Shown here: one piece after another, positions 41,367-50,758 of the stretch | Numbering within the stretch: position 1 is the stretch's first letter | Layout of the letters: each line of letters begins with the position of its first letter | NCBI RefSeq assembly: GCF_900108335.1 | Contig: NZ_FNVT01000004.1 | Span: 1 to 64,000, forward strand | Reading direction: 5' to 3' | Length of the DNA: 64,000 nucleotides | Source of the DNA: Nonomuraea solani | GTDB taxonomy: Bacteria; Actinomycetota; Actinomycetes; Streptosporangiales; Streptosporangiaceae | Program-made: the position numbers and the translations under genes | The notes under the pieces: generated by a model | The model's input: only the letters and a program-made list of their open reading frames with translations | Told to the model about the DNA's origin: nothing | The model's database searches: none

Positions 41367-44300
41367 TCTCCGCCAGTTCGCGCCAATCCTGCAGCTTCCC
41401 GGCACGGGTCGCCTCGGCGAACACGGTCTCGCCGAGGCGATCGCGCGTGTCGGCGGCGACCCTGGACGCGTCCGGCAGCGAACGATCCGGCGTACCGCGA
41501 ACCTCATCGCTCGCCGCGAGCAGGCGCACGGCCTGCTCGGCGTGTCCCTGGCGCAGCGCGAGATCCGCGATCCCGATCAGCACGCTGGCGATCAGCGGCG
41601 GATATGTCGTCTCCGCGGCCGCGCGGAACGCCTCGCTCCGGTGCGCGCGGGCCTCCTCGATGTCCTCGGCGAGGTAGCCCTGCAGGTCCATGACCTGGGC
41701 GCGGACCATGTCGCCCAGCTCCCCGCCGCCCAGCACGACGCGTACCGTGGCCAGGTGCTCGCGCGCCTTGCCCGGCTCGCCGCGCCAGCGCGCGAGCTGC
41801 GCCTTCGCAAGCTCCAGTTGGGCCACCACGTCCGGCCAGGCGATCCCGCCCGCGCACCGCTCCGCCTCCGCCACGGCGGAGGCGCTGGATCGTTCGTCGC
41901 CGAGCAGCCAGTAGAGCTGGGCCTGCCGCGCCCGCAGCCCGACGACCTCCTCGGCCGAGCCCAGCTCGGTCAGCGCCACGGCCGCCTGCTCGTAGTGCTC
42001 GCACGCACGGGCGAACTCGCCGCGCATGGCCAGCCGATCGGCCAGGAAGGTCAGCGCCAGCGACATCCCCATCCGGTCGCCCAGCGTGCTGAACTCGGCG
42101 AAGGCGGTCTCGGCGTCGGAGTCGACGTCGGTCTCGTCGCTGCCGAGCGTGAGCCGCAACCGGCCGCGGGCGTACCTGGCCTGCGCGCGTACCCAGGGAT
42201 CGTCGTCGGCGATGAGCGGCTCGAAGGCGGACAGGAACTCCGTCGGCTCCTGCACCATCCGCTCCAGCAGCGCGACGAACACCACCATCGGGTGGCGATG
42301 CCCGCTGCGCTGAACGGCCCGGTGCGCCTCGTGGATCCACTCCGCCGCCTGATAATGATCGCGGCCGGGCCCGGAGGTCAGGAACACGGTCACGACGGTG
42401 TACGCCATCGCCCGCACCTCGTCGGGCACCTCACCCCGCAGCGAGGCCGCCGCGACGCTCAGCTCGGTGCCCTCGGTCCTGTGCCCGCTGAGGAACCAGT
42501 ACCAGCCGGCGGCCCCGGTCAGCCGCATCGCCTCCTGGGCCCATCCGTCGGCGATCGCGCCGCGCAGGGCCGCGCTGATGTTGTCGTGCTCGGCGTCGAG
42601 GATGGCCAGCCATTCCAGTTGCTCGGTACGGCGCAGGTGCGGCTCGGCGGTCTCGGCCAGCTCGGTGAAGTAGGCGAGGTGCGCCCGGCGTACCGACTCG
42701 GTCTCCCCGGCCTCGTCGAGCCGGTGCGCCGCGTACTCCCTGATGATGTCGAGCATCCGGTAGCGGGGCGTGTCCTCGTCGTCGGCGAGCAGCAGCGACT
42801 TCTCGATCAGCGCGGTCAGCACGTCGAGCGTCTGCTCCCCGTCGGGGAACTCGTCCCCGCACACCCGTTCGGCCGCCTCCAGGCTCGCCCCGCCGGAGAA
42901 CACCGAGAGCCGCCGCAGCACACTGCGTTCGGCCTCGGTCAGCAGGTCCCAGCTCCAGTCAACGACCGCGCGCAGCGTCTTGTGCCGGGGCAGCGCCGTA
43001 CGGCTGCCGCTGGTCAACAGCCGGAATCGGTCGTCGAGCCGGCGTGCGAGCTGATCGATGGACATCGTACGCAGCCGCGCCGCGGCCAGTTCGATCGCCA
43101 GCGGCATCCCGTCGAGCGCCCGGCAGATCCCCGCCATGACCGTCAGGGTGTGCGCGTCGGAGCCGATGTCCTTGCGCACCCGATCCGCGCGGTCCCGCAG
43201 CAGCCGCACCGCGGGCGAGGACCCGATCTCGGCCGGATCGGCCCCCTTCGCGGGCAGCGGAAGCGGCTCGACCTGCCACAGCACCTCACCCGTGATGCCG
43301 AGCGGCTCCCTGCTCGTGGCCAGGATCCGCAGCCGCCGGCACTCCCCCAGCAGCCGATCCGCGAACTCCGCGGCCGCCTCGATCATGTGCTCGCAGTTGT
43401 CCAGGATCAGCAGGATCGCGCGCTCACGGACCGCGGCGATGAGCTGATCCATCGATTCCCCGCCGCGCCCGCCACCGAGCACTCCCTGGTCACGCAGGCC
43501 GATCGCGGCAAGGGCGGCCTGCGCCAGGTCACCGCCCGCCCGCACCGAGGCCAGCTCGATCAGCCAGGCCCCGTCCGGCAGCTCGGCGAGCATCGTCCGC
43601 GCGGTCTCCGTGGCCAGCCTCGTCTTGCCGGAACCGCCCGCCCCCGTCAAGGTGACCAGCCGGTGCTTGATGGCCAGGCCGGCGACCGTGGCGATGTCGT
43701 CGTCCTCGCCGACGTAACTCGTCAGCTCGGCGCGCAGGTTGGTCCTGCGGTTCTCGGCCCGCTCGCCCAGCTCGCCGCGGAGCAACGCGGTGTGCAGCGC
43801 GGACAGCTCGGCCGACGGATCGGTGCCCAGCTCCTCGGCGAGCAGCTCACGCGTCCGCTGGTACGCGGTCAACGCCTCGGGCCCACGCCCCGCCTCGGCG
43901 AGCGCACGCATCAACGCCGCCACGAACCCTTCTCGCAGCGGGTATGTGGCCACCAACTCGGTCAGCTCGGAAAGCAGATCCGACCCACGGCCGAGGCGGA
44001 TATCGGCATCCACCCGATCGCCGAGCGCGGCGACGTAGAGCTCGTCCAGCCGCGCCACGGCGACGTCGAACGCTTCACTGTCGCGCAGCGCGATGTCCGC
44101 CATCGCCGTACCGCGCCACAGGGCCAAGGCCGAACGCAGCACCTCGGCCCGCTCCGCGGGCTCAACGGCACGCGCCTGAGCGATCAACCGCTCGAACCGG
44201 GACACGTCCACGGCCTCAGGCGCCACGGCCAGCCGATATCCACCGGCGTCAGCCTCGATCACGCCATCCGGCAACACCCGGCGCAGCCTGGACACCAGCG

Positions 44301-44493
44301 CCTGCAACGCGTTCACCTCGTCCGCGGGCGGCTGCTGCCCCCAGATCCAGTCCACCAGCTTCGACCGCGTGACGATCCTGCCGGGTTCGAGGGCGAGCGC
44401 GGCGAGCAGCGCCCGCAGCCGAGCCCCCGGAACCTCCACCACGGCCCCATCGGGGTTCCGGACCTCGAACGGCCCGAGCAATCCAACTCGCAC
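41350..44493 (-). CDS. AfsR/SARP-family regulator with NB-ARC and TPR domains
   Basis: A 1047-residue regulator: an N-terminal winged HTH and BTAD (VGLLGPFEVRNPDGAVVEVPG to ELGTDPSAELSALHTALL), an NB-ARC ATPase (LTGAGGSGKTRLATE, LILDNCEHM, ILATSREPLGI), and a C-terminal TPR-like half. This is the full AfsR layout. Such regulators activate secondary metabolism in response to ATP and phosphorylation. GTG 44493 (VRVGLLG) is preferred over the ORF start at 44517. It converges on the P450 gene. Confidence 0.92.
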   Translation of the reverse strand: MRVGLLGPFEVRNPDGAVVEVPGARLRALLAALALEPGRIVTRSKLVDWIWGQQPPADEVNALQALVSRLRRVLPDGVIEADAGGYRLAVAPEAVDVSRFERLIAQARAVEPAERAEVLRSALALWRGTAMADIALRDSEAFDVAVARLDELYVAALGDRVDADIRLGRGSDLLSELTELVATYPLREGFVAALMRALAEAGRGPEALTAYQRTRELLAEELGTDPSAELSALHTALLRGELGERAENRRTNLRAELTSYVGEDDDIATVAGLAIKHRLVTLTGAGGSGKTRLATETARTMLAELPDGAWLIELASVRAGGDLAQAALAAIGLRDQGVLGGGRGGESMDQLIAAVRERAILLILDNCEHMIEAAAEFADRLLGECRRLRILATSREPLGITGEVLWQVEPLPLPAKGADPAEIGSSPAVRLLRDRADRVRKDIGSDAHTLTVMAGICRALDGMPLAIELAAARLRTMSIDQLARRLDDRFRLLTSGSRTALPRHKTLRAVVDWSWDLLTEAERSVLRRLSVFSGGASLEAAERVCGDEFPDGEQTLDVLTALIEKSLLLADDEDTPRYRMLDIIREYAAHRLDEAGETESVRRAHLAYFTELAETAEPHLRRTEQLEWLAILDAEHDNISAALRGAIADGWAQEAMRLTGAAGWYWFLSGHRTEGTELSVAAASLRGEVPDEVRAMAYTVVTVFLTSGPGRDHYQAAEWIHEAHRAVQRSGHRHPMVVFVALLERMVQEPTEFLSAFEPLIADDDPWVRAQARYARGRLRLTLGSDETDVDSDAETAFAEFSTLGDRMGMSLALTFLADRLAMRGEFARACEHYEQAAVALTELGSAEEVVGLRARQAQLYWLLGDERSSASAVAEAERCAGGIAWPDVVAQLELAKAQLARWRGEPGKAREHLATVRVVLGGGELGDMVRAQVMDLQGYLAEDIEEARAHRSEAFRAAAETTYPPLIASVLIGIADLALRQGHAEQAVRLLAASDEVRGTPDRSLPDASRVAADTRDRLGETVFAEATRAGKLQDWRELAEITLAR

Positions 44494-44647
44494 ACCAGCA
44501 ATTGTGCCGGTCCCCACCGACCACCCGCCACCACGGGCCCCGCGGCATTCTCTTCTTCAGGGTTCTTTGCGTCTTTCAATTGCCACCGTCGAACGAAGTG
44601 TTGTCCGTGTTGACGCGACACATGATGATGTTGGTCTGCGGGTCGGT

Positions 44648-44820
44648 TCAAGTGGGTTTGAAGGTGCTCAAGACGCCAGAAAGCAACCCGGCGACGTCGT
44701 TCAGGTCGCAGTGGTATCCGCCGTCCCCCGCCAGACACGGAAGCACCGTTGAGCAGGTGCGGCGAGGGCGAGAGTGGTGGACGCGAAGACGGCGGCGAAT
44801 ACGGTCGCGATGCGGAAGAT
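44648..44820 (-). pseudogene. Decayed gene for a small secreted peptide
   Basis: A consensus AGGAGG (44831-44826) lies five bases before ATC TTC CGC, where ATG would be expected. The frame then reads a perfect signal peptide (FRIATVFAAVFASTTLALAAPAQ). One base is missing or extra soon after, and the mature part continues in another frame as VLPCLAGDGGYHCDLNDVAGLLSGVLSTFKPT, ending at 44648. Together they make a small secreted protein with two Cys. The lost start codon plus frameshift suggests a pseudogene, though ATC initiation and sequencing error cannot be excluded. Confidence 0.45.
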
Positions 44821-45025
44821 GGAGACCTCCTGGGGGAGAGAGGACCGAAGCAATGCGATACTCGCTGTGAAATATAAATTACCTTCCGTCAATTTCGCTC
44901 GCTTCGGAAGTGTCTCTGTCACGGGGAACACGCGGCACGATCAGACGGTGTACAGGAATGGCAGAGGCACGAGGGCACGTCATGATCCGTCCGTGGCGCG
45001 TTGGTGTTTCTCGCGTTGCAGCCGG

Positions 45026-47419
45026 TCAGCAACCGTGGGTCCAGACGTCAAGTTCTTCGCGGATGGCTCTGGTGACGCGGGCGTTCGGGCCTCGGGTCTC
45101 GGTGGCGTGATCCAGCAACCGCCGCAGTTCCTCGATGGCGATGACCGGTCCCGCGGTCTTCCCCACCCAGTGTGCCCGGCGTAGCCGTAGCCCAAGAGTG
45201 GTCGGATCGTCCGCACCGAACTCCTCGGCGCTGATAGCGATCAGGCCTTCCAGCCGTACTACGGCTTGGGTTGGATCTCCGGCCTCCCCAACCCAGTGCG
45301 CCAGCGTTCGGCCCAGCATCAACATGGAGCGGCTACGTGGAGCATCGAGCTGAGCGGCATCGGCCAGCACTTCAGTCAACAGTTCTACCGCCCGCTGGGC
45401 GTGACCGGCCTGACCGACGCATTGGGCGAGGTCCTCACGCGCGTCGAGAGTCCAGTTGTGCAGCGGCCCGAACTGCGACGTAGCGTCGGCGGCCAGCAGT
45501 TCCCACCGGTCAAGCGCCTCGGCGTATCTCTCGGTCCGCGTCAGCCGATCAGCGATTCGAAATTGGATCGAGAAGATCAGGTCCTGAGCGAACCCGTCGG
45601 ATCGCGTGACGGTACGCAGGAGCTCCTCCATCAACAGGATGGCTTCGGCGGGGTCTCCCGCTTCACCGGTCCAGTGGGCGACTTCCATCCGGCTGTTTAC
45701 CGTCATCTGGGCGTCCTGGCCAAGAAGGTGAGCGCAGTCCGCGGCAAGTTCCGCGTACAGGACCGCGGCTCGGGCGGCGTCTCCGGCCTGGCCGGTCCAG
45801 TTCGCGACGGCCCGCCGGGCCTTCAGCGTCCGCTGATGATCCTCGCCGAAGATCTGCACCGTCTCCGCGAGCAGTTCCGTGCACAGTCGCAGGGATTCGC
45901 CGGGATCTCCCTCCATCCCGATCTCCCACGCGTACATTCGCCTGGCGTCCAAGGTCTCGGAGTGATGTGGCCCGAGAGTCCGTTCCAGACTCTCGGCCGC
46001 GCGGCGGGCGAATTCGAGCGCGACAGACGCGCCATCCGAGTCGCGCAGAAGATCACAGCGCCGTTCCATGCCGTCCTGCAGGCCCGCGCGCTGGGCGGCA
46101 CTGAAAGCGGCCTCGGCCTGGTCATGACGTAACCACTGCCAGGCGATCTCACCGAGCTCCATAGCCTCCCCAGGCGTCGCGAACGCGATCAGCACGTCGA
46201 AAGCCTTCCGTGGCACAGGAGTCTTCTCCACCGCGTCAATGAGGTAGTCGAAGGCCAGATAACCGTCCTCCACCTCCGGCAACAGCAGGCTGCTGGTGGC
46301 GTGCAGCGGCGTCACCGCCCAGCGGAGCGCGTCCTCCAGGGACTCGGGACGCAAGAGCGGGCCACCTCGGTCGCGCAGGTACGGCTCGTGCAGCTCGACC
46401 AGCACCGATAGGGGAAGCGGCCGGTGGATACCGACCCGCCGCGCATCGGTGGCGGCACGCACCAAGGCGGCCCCGCGCGGATGCGATCCTGGCGCCCACG
46501 CGTCCCGCCAGTCGGCCAGCAGGTACGGCCCGGCGGCCAGGTACTCAGCCACGCCGAACCGGTCGGCGTGCCGCAGGGCCTGCTCAATCCGGCGGTCGTC
46601 ACGGTAACGCTCGGCGGCGACCAGGTCGGCCTTGGACCACGTACGCGATATCTCGACCCGGGTCGCCAGCCGCAACACGTCCCATCCCTGCCGCAATGCC
46701 TCCCGGCCCGGATTGATCGCGCCCGGCCCCGTACGCCCACTGAACTTGGCGTACTCCTCCGCCCGCATGGTCGCCACGACGTAGCGGCCACCTCCGCCCA
46801 CGGCCAGGATGCCGCTGATGCCCTGCCCGGTCAGTCCGCCCTCGCCGAGGAACCGTTCGAGGTCGTCCAGCCACACGACGCACTTCGGGGTGTCGATCGC
46901 GGTGTCCACGGCGATCTGCCCCGCCTGACGGCTGACCGGCTCGATGAGACGGTGATCTGGGAGCAATTGCCGTATCGCCTCATAAGCCGCGCGCGATTTC
47001 CCGGCGGTGGATTCTCCCACCAGCAGCACGAAACGGCCCCGCCGCAGGGCATCGAGCAGCCGCGGCATGACGGCTCGCACGATGAACGCCGGTGTCCGCG
47101 TGTGCCGACCCTCATGCTCGACCGCCGCCGGATGCACCCCCAGCACCACCGGATCGTCCAGCGCGCGTACCAGCGGAAGACGGCCACGCGCGTCGAGCCG
47201 AACCACCGACGGCAGCAGCTCTCGCCGGTCTTTGTGTTTCTTCAGCGCGTCCGTGCCGTACGCCATCAGCGCTCCACCCATCGCGACGACCACCGCCGCG
47301 ACCCCGGACGCCGGCGCCGTCGGCAACCCGGCGGTGGACAGCACGGCGGCGGCCCCGGCCAGCAGGGCCGCGGCAAGAAGCAAAAAGTGTCCGGTACGTC
47401 GGCGTCTGCCTCCTGGCAT
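45026..47419 (-). CDS. Membrane-anchored NTPase with C-terminal TPR repeats
   Basis: A 797-residue protein with two N-terminal membrane segments (about 10-30 and 38-58), a STAND-like P-loop NTPase (VLLVGESTAGKSRAAYEAI, residues ~130-150; Walker B VVWLDDLERFLG), and a long array of TPR-like repeats (WTGQAGDAARAAVLYAELA, WTGEAGDPAEAILLMEELL, VGEAGDPTQAVVRLEGLI). ATG 47419 is chosen because the membrane region starts there. Proteins of this plan are common but uncharacterised in actinobacteria. A sensor or defence role is only a guess. Confidence 0.8.
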   Translation of the reverse strand: MPGGRRRRTGHFLLLAAALLAGAAAVLSTAGLPTAPASGVAAVVVAMGGALMAYGTDALKKHKDRRELLPSVVRLDARGRLPLVRALDDPVVLGVHPAAVEHEGRHTRTPAFIVRAVMPRLLDALRRGRFVLLVGESTAGKSRAAYEAIRQLLPDHRLIEPVSRQAGQIAVDTAIDTPKCVVWLDDLERFLGEGGLTGQGISGILAVGGGGRYVVATMRAEEYAKFSGRTGPGAINPGREALRQGWDVLRLATRVEISRTWSKADLVAAERYRDDRRIEQALRHADRFGVAEYLAAGPYLLADWRDAWAPGSHPRGAALVRAATDARRVGIHRPLPLSVLVELHEPYLRDRGGPLLRPESLEDALRWAVTPLHATSSLLLPEVEDGYLAFDYLIDAVEKTPVPRKAFDVLIAFATPGEAMELGEIAWQWLRHDQAEAAFSAAQRAGLQDGMERRCDLLRDSDGASVALEFARRAAESLERTLGPHHSETLDARRMYAWEIGMEGDPGESLRLCTELLAETVQIFGEDHQRTLKARRAVANWTGQAGDAARAAVLYAELAADCAHLLGQDAQMTVNSRMEVAHWTGEAGDPAEAILLMEELLRTVTRSDGFAQDLIFSIQFRIADRLTRTERYAEALDRWELLAADATSQFGPLHNWTLDAREDLAQCVGQAGHAQRAVELLTEVLADAAQLDAPRSRSMLMLGRTLAHWVGEAGDPTQAVVRLEGLIAISAEEFGADDPTTLGLRLRRAHWVGKTAGPVIAIEELRRLLDHATETRGPNARVTRAIREELDVWTHGC

Positions 47420-47715
47420 CGGCGGCCTCCGAGGTTCCCGGTGCCTCCAATATGCGGCAAGGCAGTCTCCAACGCGAGTACACGGCAGCAGCACCGGTTT
47501 CGAGGAGCCGCGCCGGCACAGTGCGGTCATGCGTCAGATACGACGAACAGGACGCGCATCATCAGTATCGCGAAGAGGGCACAACGCATCGCTCGACAGA
47601 TGCCCTGCTCGGCCGCCATAGCCAGGAAGATCATTGCACACGTGTCGCACGAGCCCTCGGCCCCTCCGCGTCATCTTGGTGCGGCTTTCGCTGAGGTTTC
47701 ATCCACAATGGAGCA

Positions 47716-48252
47716 GTGCGAGGACCGTGGGTGCATGCCGGCCGACTCTGGACGAACGGCGATCCGTTTCTCGCTGTCGACGCTTCATTGCGCGGCGCGT
47801 GGCATGGATTCAGCGACAACCAATACGACGACGTTGTGGGGCTAGGGCCGGAGGACACCAACATCCCGGTCGGAGCCGGCTGGGCAGCCCTCGTCGGCGC
47901 CGACGGAGTCGTCCGCGATGACAGTTGGATGGAAGCCTTCCAAGCAGAGGACGGCGGCATCGCCATCGTGCAGGCATCCGGTTCCGACTACCCGCGTCTG
48001 CTGGCCGAGGCCCTCCGCTACCCGGACATCGACGATGAAGACGGTGACCCGCTCATCGTGCGCAGCGGCGAGCTCGCCTTGTTCAGCTCCGCGTGCAACG
48101 GCACCGGGCCACACTCGCGACCCCTGGTGCCTGCTCGACCGGGACCGGTGCCATCTATGCACGGACAACCATCGCACGACAGCGATCCAGGCCTTCTGAC
48201 AATGACGACGTGCACACGTTCGCGTTCAAGGTGCGCTGGTACACCCAGATAG
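47716..48252 (+). CDS. Imm21-like immunity protein (hypothetical), 178 aa
   Basis: GTG 47716 with GGAG upstream opens a protein whose first ~130 residues resemble Imm21-type immunity proteins: PWVHAGRLWTNGDPFLAVD, a VGAGWAALVGADG strand, GGIAIVQASGSD, and SGELALFSSACNG. The last ~50 residues (Pro-rich, then Arg-rich) do not look native and may result from a frameshift. It is divergent from the TPR-NTPase gene. No toxin gene is adjacent, so if the assignment holds it is an orphan immunity gene. The match is from motif order only. Confidence 0.5.
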   Translation: MRGPWVHAGRLWTNGDPFLAVDASLRGAWHGFSDNQYDDVVGLGPEDTNIPVGAGWAALVGADGVVRDDSWMEAFQAEDGGIAIVQASGSDYPRLLAEALRYPDIDDEDGDPLIVRSGELALFSSACNGTGPHSRPLVPARPGPVPSMHGQPSHDSDPGLLTMTTCTRSRSRCAGTPR

Positions 48253-48485
48253 ACGAAGAGAGCTGTTTCGCCCGGTGGCTGCTGGCCCCTGACCCTGGAC
48301 GTCGTGCAGCGCAACATGGACAAGATGCACGCGCCGGCGAGTGTCGCGGTGGCAGGCACTTCTGGCGCTCGGACTTGATCATCGTTCGAGACACGAGGTT
48401 CGAGGGTATGGCGGCCGCGATTCGTGATCTGATCTCGTCTGGAGACGTCGAGGGAGCATGCGGCCTGCTCGAACCCGGCCCTTGA
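48210..48485 (+). pseudogene. Frameshifted fragment of a hypothetical gene
   Basis: Three coding-like stretches are split between frames: VHTFAFKVRWYTQIDEESCF in one frame, LTLDVVQRNMDKMHAPASVAVAG in a second, and FWRSDLIIVRDTRFEGMAAAIRDL...GLLEPGP in the first again, ending at 48485. Two compensating indels explain this. The 5' part overlaps the end of the Imm21-like frame, so the two may once have been a single or adjacent gene. The family is not recognised. Confidence 0.4.
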
Positions 48486-48592
48486 GCCATGCTCATCCTG
48501 GAGTCCGAGGCCCCGCTGGAGGCAAGAGGCCTTAAGTCTTGACCTGGCGGCTGTCGCGCGCAGCAAGGACTTGCGTGCTGATGCGGCACTGC

Positions 48593-49276
48593 TCAGGAGG
48601 TTCGTCCTGGAGGTGACAGCTCGGCGTCGGCGCGCGTGAGCCATGCCTCGTACCAAGCGTCGAAGGTTGGCGTAGGACCGAGATATGTCGGTGTGGCCAG
48701 GTCATAGAGTTCGCTCTCCAGGCTGGCAGGGGCGGTCTTGGCTGGTCGCCAGGCGCTTTCGTCGAGCCAGACATCCCACACCGTGCCCGTCAGCTCTCCT
48801 GTGGTGACCAACGCGGTGACACCCGAGCAGCCCTGGGTGCCGATGAAGATGCAGCCGGGTGTGGGGTCGGGGGCTTGGATGCTGGGACCGCCACCGGAGT
48901 TGGGCTTTGGATCGTGGACCCATGTGTACCAGGCGTTATAGATCTGCTCGGCGTCGCGACGGGTGAGCGGGAAGGGTTTGGCAGGATCCCCCTCGGTCTC
49001 TTTCACGATCTCCTCCGGTTCCCAGATGCCGTAGTAGGGACCCGCGCCGGGACCGATCTGGAGCAGGAACTCCCGGTATGCGGGTGGCAATTGGACACCG
49101 AAATCGTCTTCTAGGGCCAGGACCGAGGTGGAGTTGAGCGGGGTGTTGCGGTACTGGTGTCGTTCAGCGCCGAAGATAAGGAACCGCTTGTTGCTTCGGT
49201 AGAACTCATGCAGGTGTACGGGTCGGCCGGTTTCGATGGCTCGCAGTCGGTCGAGTCCTGCTGTCATGGTCACCAT
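48593..49276 (-). CDS. SMI1/KNR4 family (SUKH) protein
   Basis: A 227-residue SUKH-superfamily protein: LEDDFGVQLPPAYREFLLQIGPGAGPYYGIWEPEEI near residues 55-90 is the family signature, and FIGTQGCSGVTALVTTGELTGTVWDVW follows. Bacterial members are mostly immunity proteins against contact-dependent or polymorphic toxins. It is convergent with the frameshifted fragment. ATG 49276 is used; a second ATG at 49267 is nearby. No cognate toxin is seen in the window. Confidence 0.8.
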   Translation of the reverse strand: MVTMTAGLDRLRAIETGRPVHLHEFYRSNKRFLIFGAERHQYRNTPLNSTSVLALEDDFGVQLPPAYREFLLQIGPGAGPYYGIWEPEEIVKETEGDPAKPFPLTRRDAEQIYNAWYTWVHDPKPNSGGGPSIQAPDPTPGCIFIGTQGCSGVTALVTTGELTGTVWDVWLDESAWRPAKTAPASLESELYDLATPTYLGPTPTFDAWYEAWLTRADAELSPPGRTS

Positions 49277-49735
49277 GACGCCAGTATGCGGCTCTTTCGT
49301 GAACCAATCTGGCTGCGGCGGGATAGGCGCGTATGACCTCAGGCACACAGCGGTGCCCCTGTGACTCAACGCAGGCATCTCAGCACCGGACGTAGCGGAA
49401 CGAGCAGGCCACAACGTTGACGTCCTCCTGGGGCTACGCCAAGTACATCGATCGCCAACAAGCGGATCGGCGACGCACCGGCGGCGTGCTACGCCCACAG
49501 GGCTCCGGACACCAGCCGGGGCCCTTCGCCGTTCCACGACTCGCTCGCACTGGCCGGGTTTGGACCTGCGGCCCCGTGGCCCCCAGACCACGGCAATCGA
49601 GCGATCATTCGAACGGCTCAAGGTTTCGGGAGAGCCTGAGTTCGCTGACGATCCCGCCGGTTGCCGTACTTCTCGGCTGTACCGTGCGCCCCTTCCTTGG
49701 TGGCCCAAAGAACGGGCCGATCCGAGGTCGGGTAC
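49277..49735. other. Gap with no convincing gene
   Basis: About 460 bases between the SMI1-like gene and the DHFR-like gene. Six-frame reading gives only short, Arg- or Pro-rich frames. One plus-strand frame (IERSFERLKVSGEPEFADDP) looks slightly protein-like but has no start or domain. It may be eroded sequence. Confidence 0.5.
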
Positions 49736-50299
49736 TCAGCGCCTGGTCTCGTACCTGGTCAGGAGTATGCCGTCGGGGAACGTCCGGGTCTCCATCAGGG
49801 TCAGGTTCACCCAGTTGTCCAGGGCCGTAAAGAACGGCATGCCGCTGCCCACCAAGACCGGTGCGGTGACCAGCACGTACTCGTCGATCAGCCCGGCCCG
49901 CATGGCCGCTGCGGCAAGTGTGGCGCCGCCGATGTCCATGGGGACACCGTCCTCGGCCTTGAGCCGGGTGATCTCGGTGACCGCGTCGCCGGTGACCAGG
50001 CGGGTGTTCCAGTCGACCGTGCTGATCGTCGAGGAGAACACCACCTTCGGCATGTCCCGCCAGCGGCGGGCGTACTCGATCGCCGCCGGTGTGGCGCCAG
50101 GCTGCTGGTCGGCGGTCGGCCAGTGGGAGCTCATCGCCTCCCACAATCTGCGCCCGTACAGCGCCAGGCCGGTCGCCCCCACCCGGTCGGACCACCACTG
50201 GAACAGCTCGTCGCTCGGTACGCTCCAGCCGAGGTCGTCGCCGGGCGCGGCGACGTAGCCGTCCAGGCTCAGGTTCATGGCGAAGGTCAGTTTCCGCAT
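49736..50299 (-). CDS. Dihydrofolate reductase-like (RibD C-terminal) protein
   Basis: A 187-residue protein with the DHFR/RibD_C fold: KLTFAMNLSLDGYVAAPGDDLGW at the start, LYGRRLWEAM, KVVFSSTI, VPMDIGGATLAAAAMRAGLIDEYVLVTAPVLVGSG (NADPH site). Many such proteins are of unknown substrate. ATG 50299 has GGGAGG seven bases upstream. It is monocistronic. Confidence 0.9.
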   Translation of the reverse strand: MRKLTFAMNLSLDGYVAAPGDDLGWSVPSDELFQWWSDRVGATGLALYGRRLWEAMSSHWPTADQQPGATPAAIEYARRWRDMPKVVFSSTISTVDWNTRLVTGDAVTEITRLKAEDGVPMDIGGATLAAAAMRAGLIDEYVLVTAPVLVGSGMPFFTALDNWVNLTLMETRTFPDGILLTRYETRR

Positions 50300-50637
50300 G
50301 GCGTCAGCCTCCCGTGAGTCGGTGCTCGGCGTACAGACCAGCACGACGCGGAAAAATCATCGGTCAGGCCAGCCGAATTACCGGAGCAGGTGGGACAGGG
50401 CGCGCGGACGAGCGTACGCGCGGGCCTGGAGTCCCCGAGGTGGATAACCGCCCCCGGCCCAGACAGGTGGGACAGCCGGGCAGGTCACGCGCGCCGATCT
50501 GATCCCGTTCAAGTGCGCTACCAAAGCCCCAAATCGACACCCGGCCAGCGGAAACGCCGTCATTGCACGTACATTGATGGGCCACCGGCAGACGGTCGCT
50601 CTCGATGGCATCTGGCTGCGTACCCCACAAACGCAGA
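50300..50637. other. Gap with no convincing gene
   Basis: About 340 bases between the start of the DHFR-like gene and the tRNA-Tyr terminator. Only short frames without starts or domains occur. It may hold the promoter of the DHFR-like gene, but no clear -35/-10 pair was found. Confidence 0.4.
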
Positions 50638-50657
50638 AGAGGCCCCGTAGGGCCTCT
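50638..50657 (-). terminator. Terminator hairpin of tRNA-Tyr
   Basis: AGAGGCCC / GGGCCTCT, an 8-bp perfect stem with a 4-nt loop, lies 19 nt past the 3' end of tRNA-Tyr on the minus strand and is followed there by TCTGCGTTTG. Confidence 0.65.
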
Positions 50658-50676
50658 GAGCTGCGCTAACTGCGTG

Positions 50677-50758
50677 TGGCAGGTGCAAGGTTCGAACTTG
50701 CGTAGGCTGAGCCGACGGTTTTACAGACCGCTCCCTTTGGCCACTCGGGCAACCTGCC
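50677..50758 (-). tRNA. tRNA-Tyr (GTA)
   Basis: An 82-nt class II tRNA with acceptor GGCAGGT/ACCTGCC, anticodon GTA in loop CTGTAAA, a long variable arm, T-arm TGCAAG-GTTCGAA-CTTGCA-type pairing and discriminator A. CCA is not encoded. It is transcribed alone with its own terminator. Confidence 0.94.

Noticed and set aside
41542..44613. 1023-codon plus-strand ORF opposite the AfsR-like gene
   Set aside because: Its length comes from third-position GC bias of the real minus-strand gene, which contains clear BTAD and NB-ARC motifs.
49417..49830. Plus-strand ORFs that might be a transposase fragment
   Set aside because: No DDE motif, terminal repeats or target duplication could be found; composition is that of noncoding sequence.
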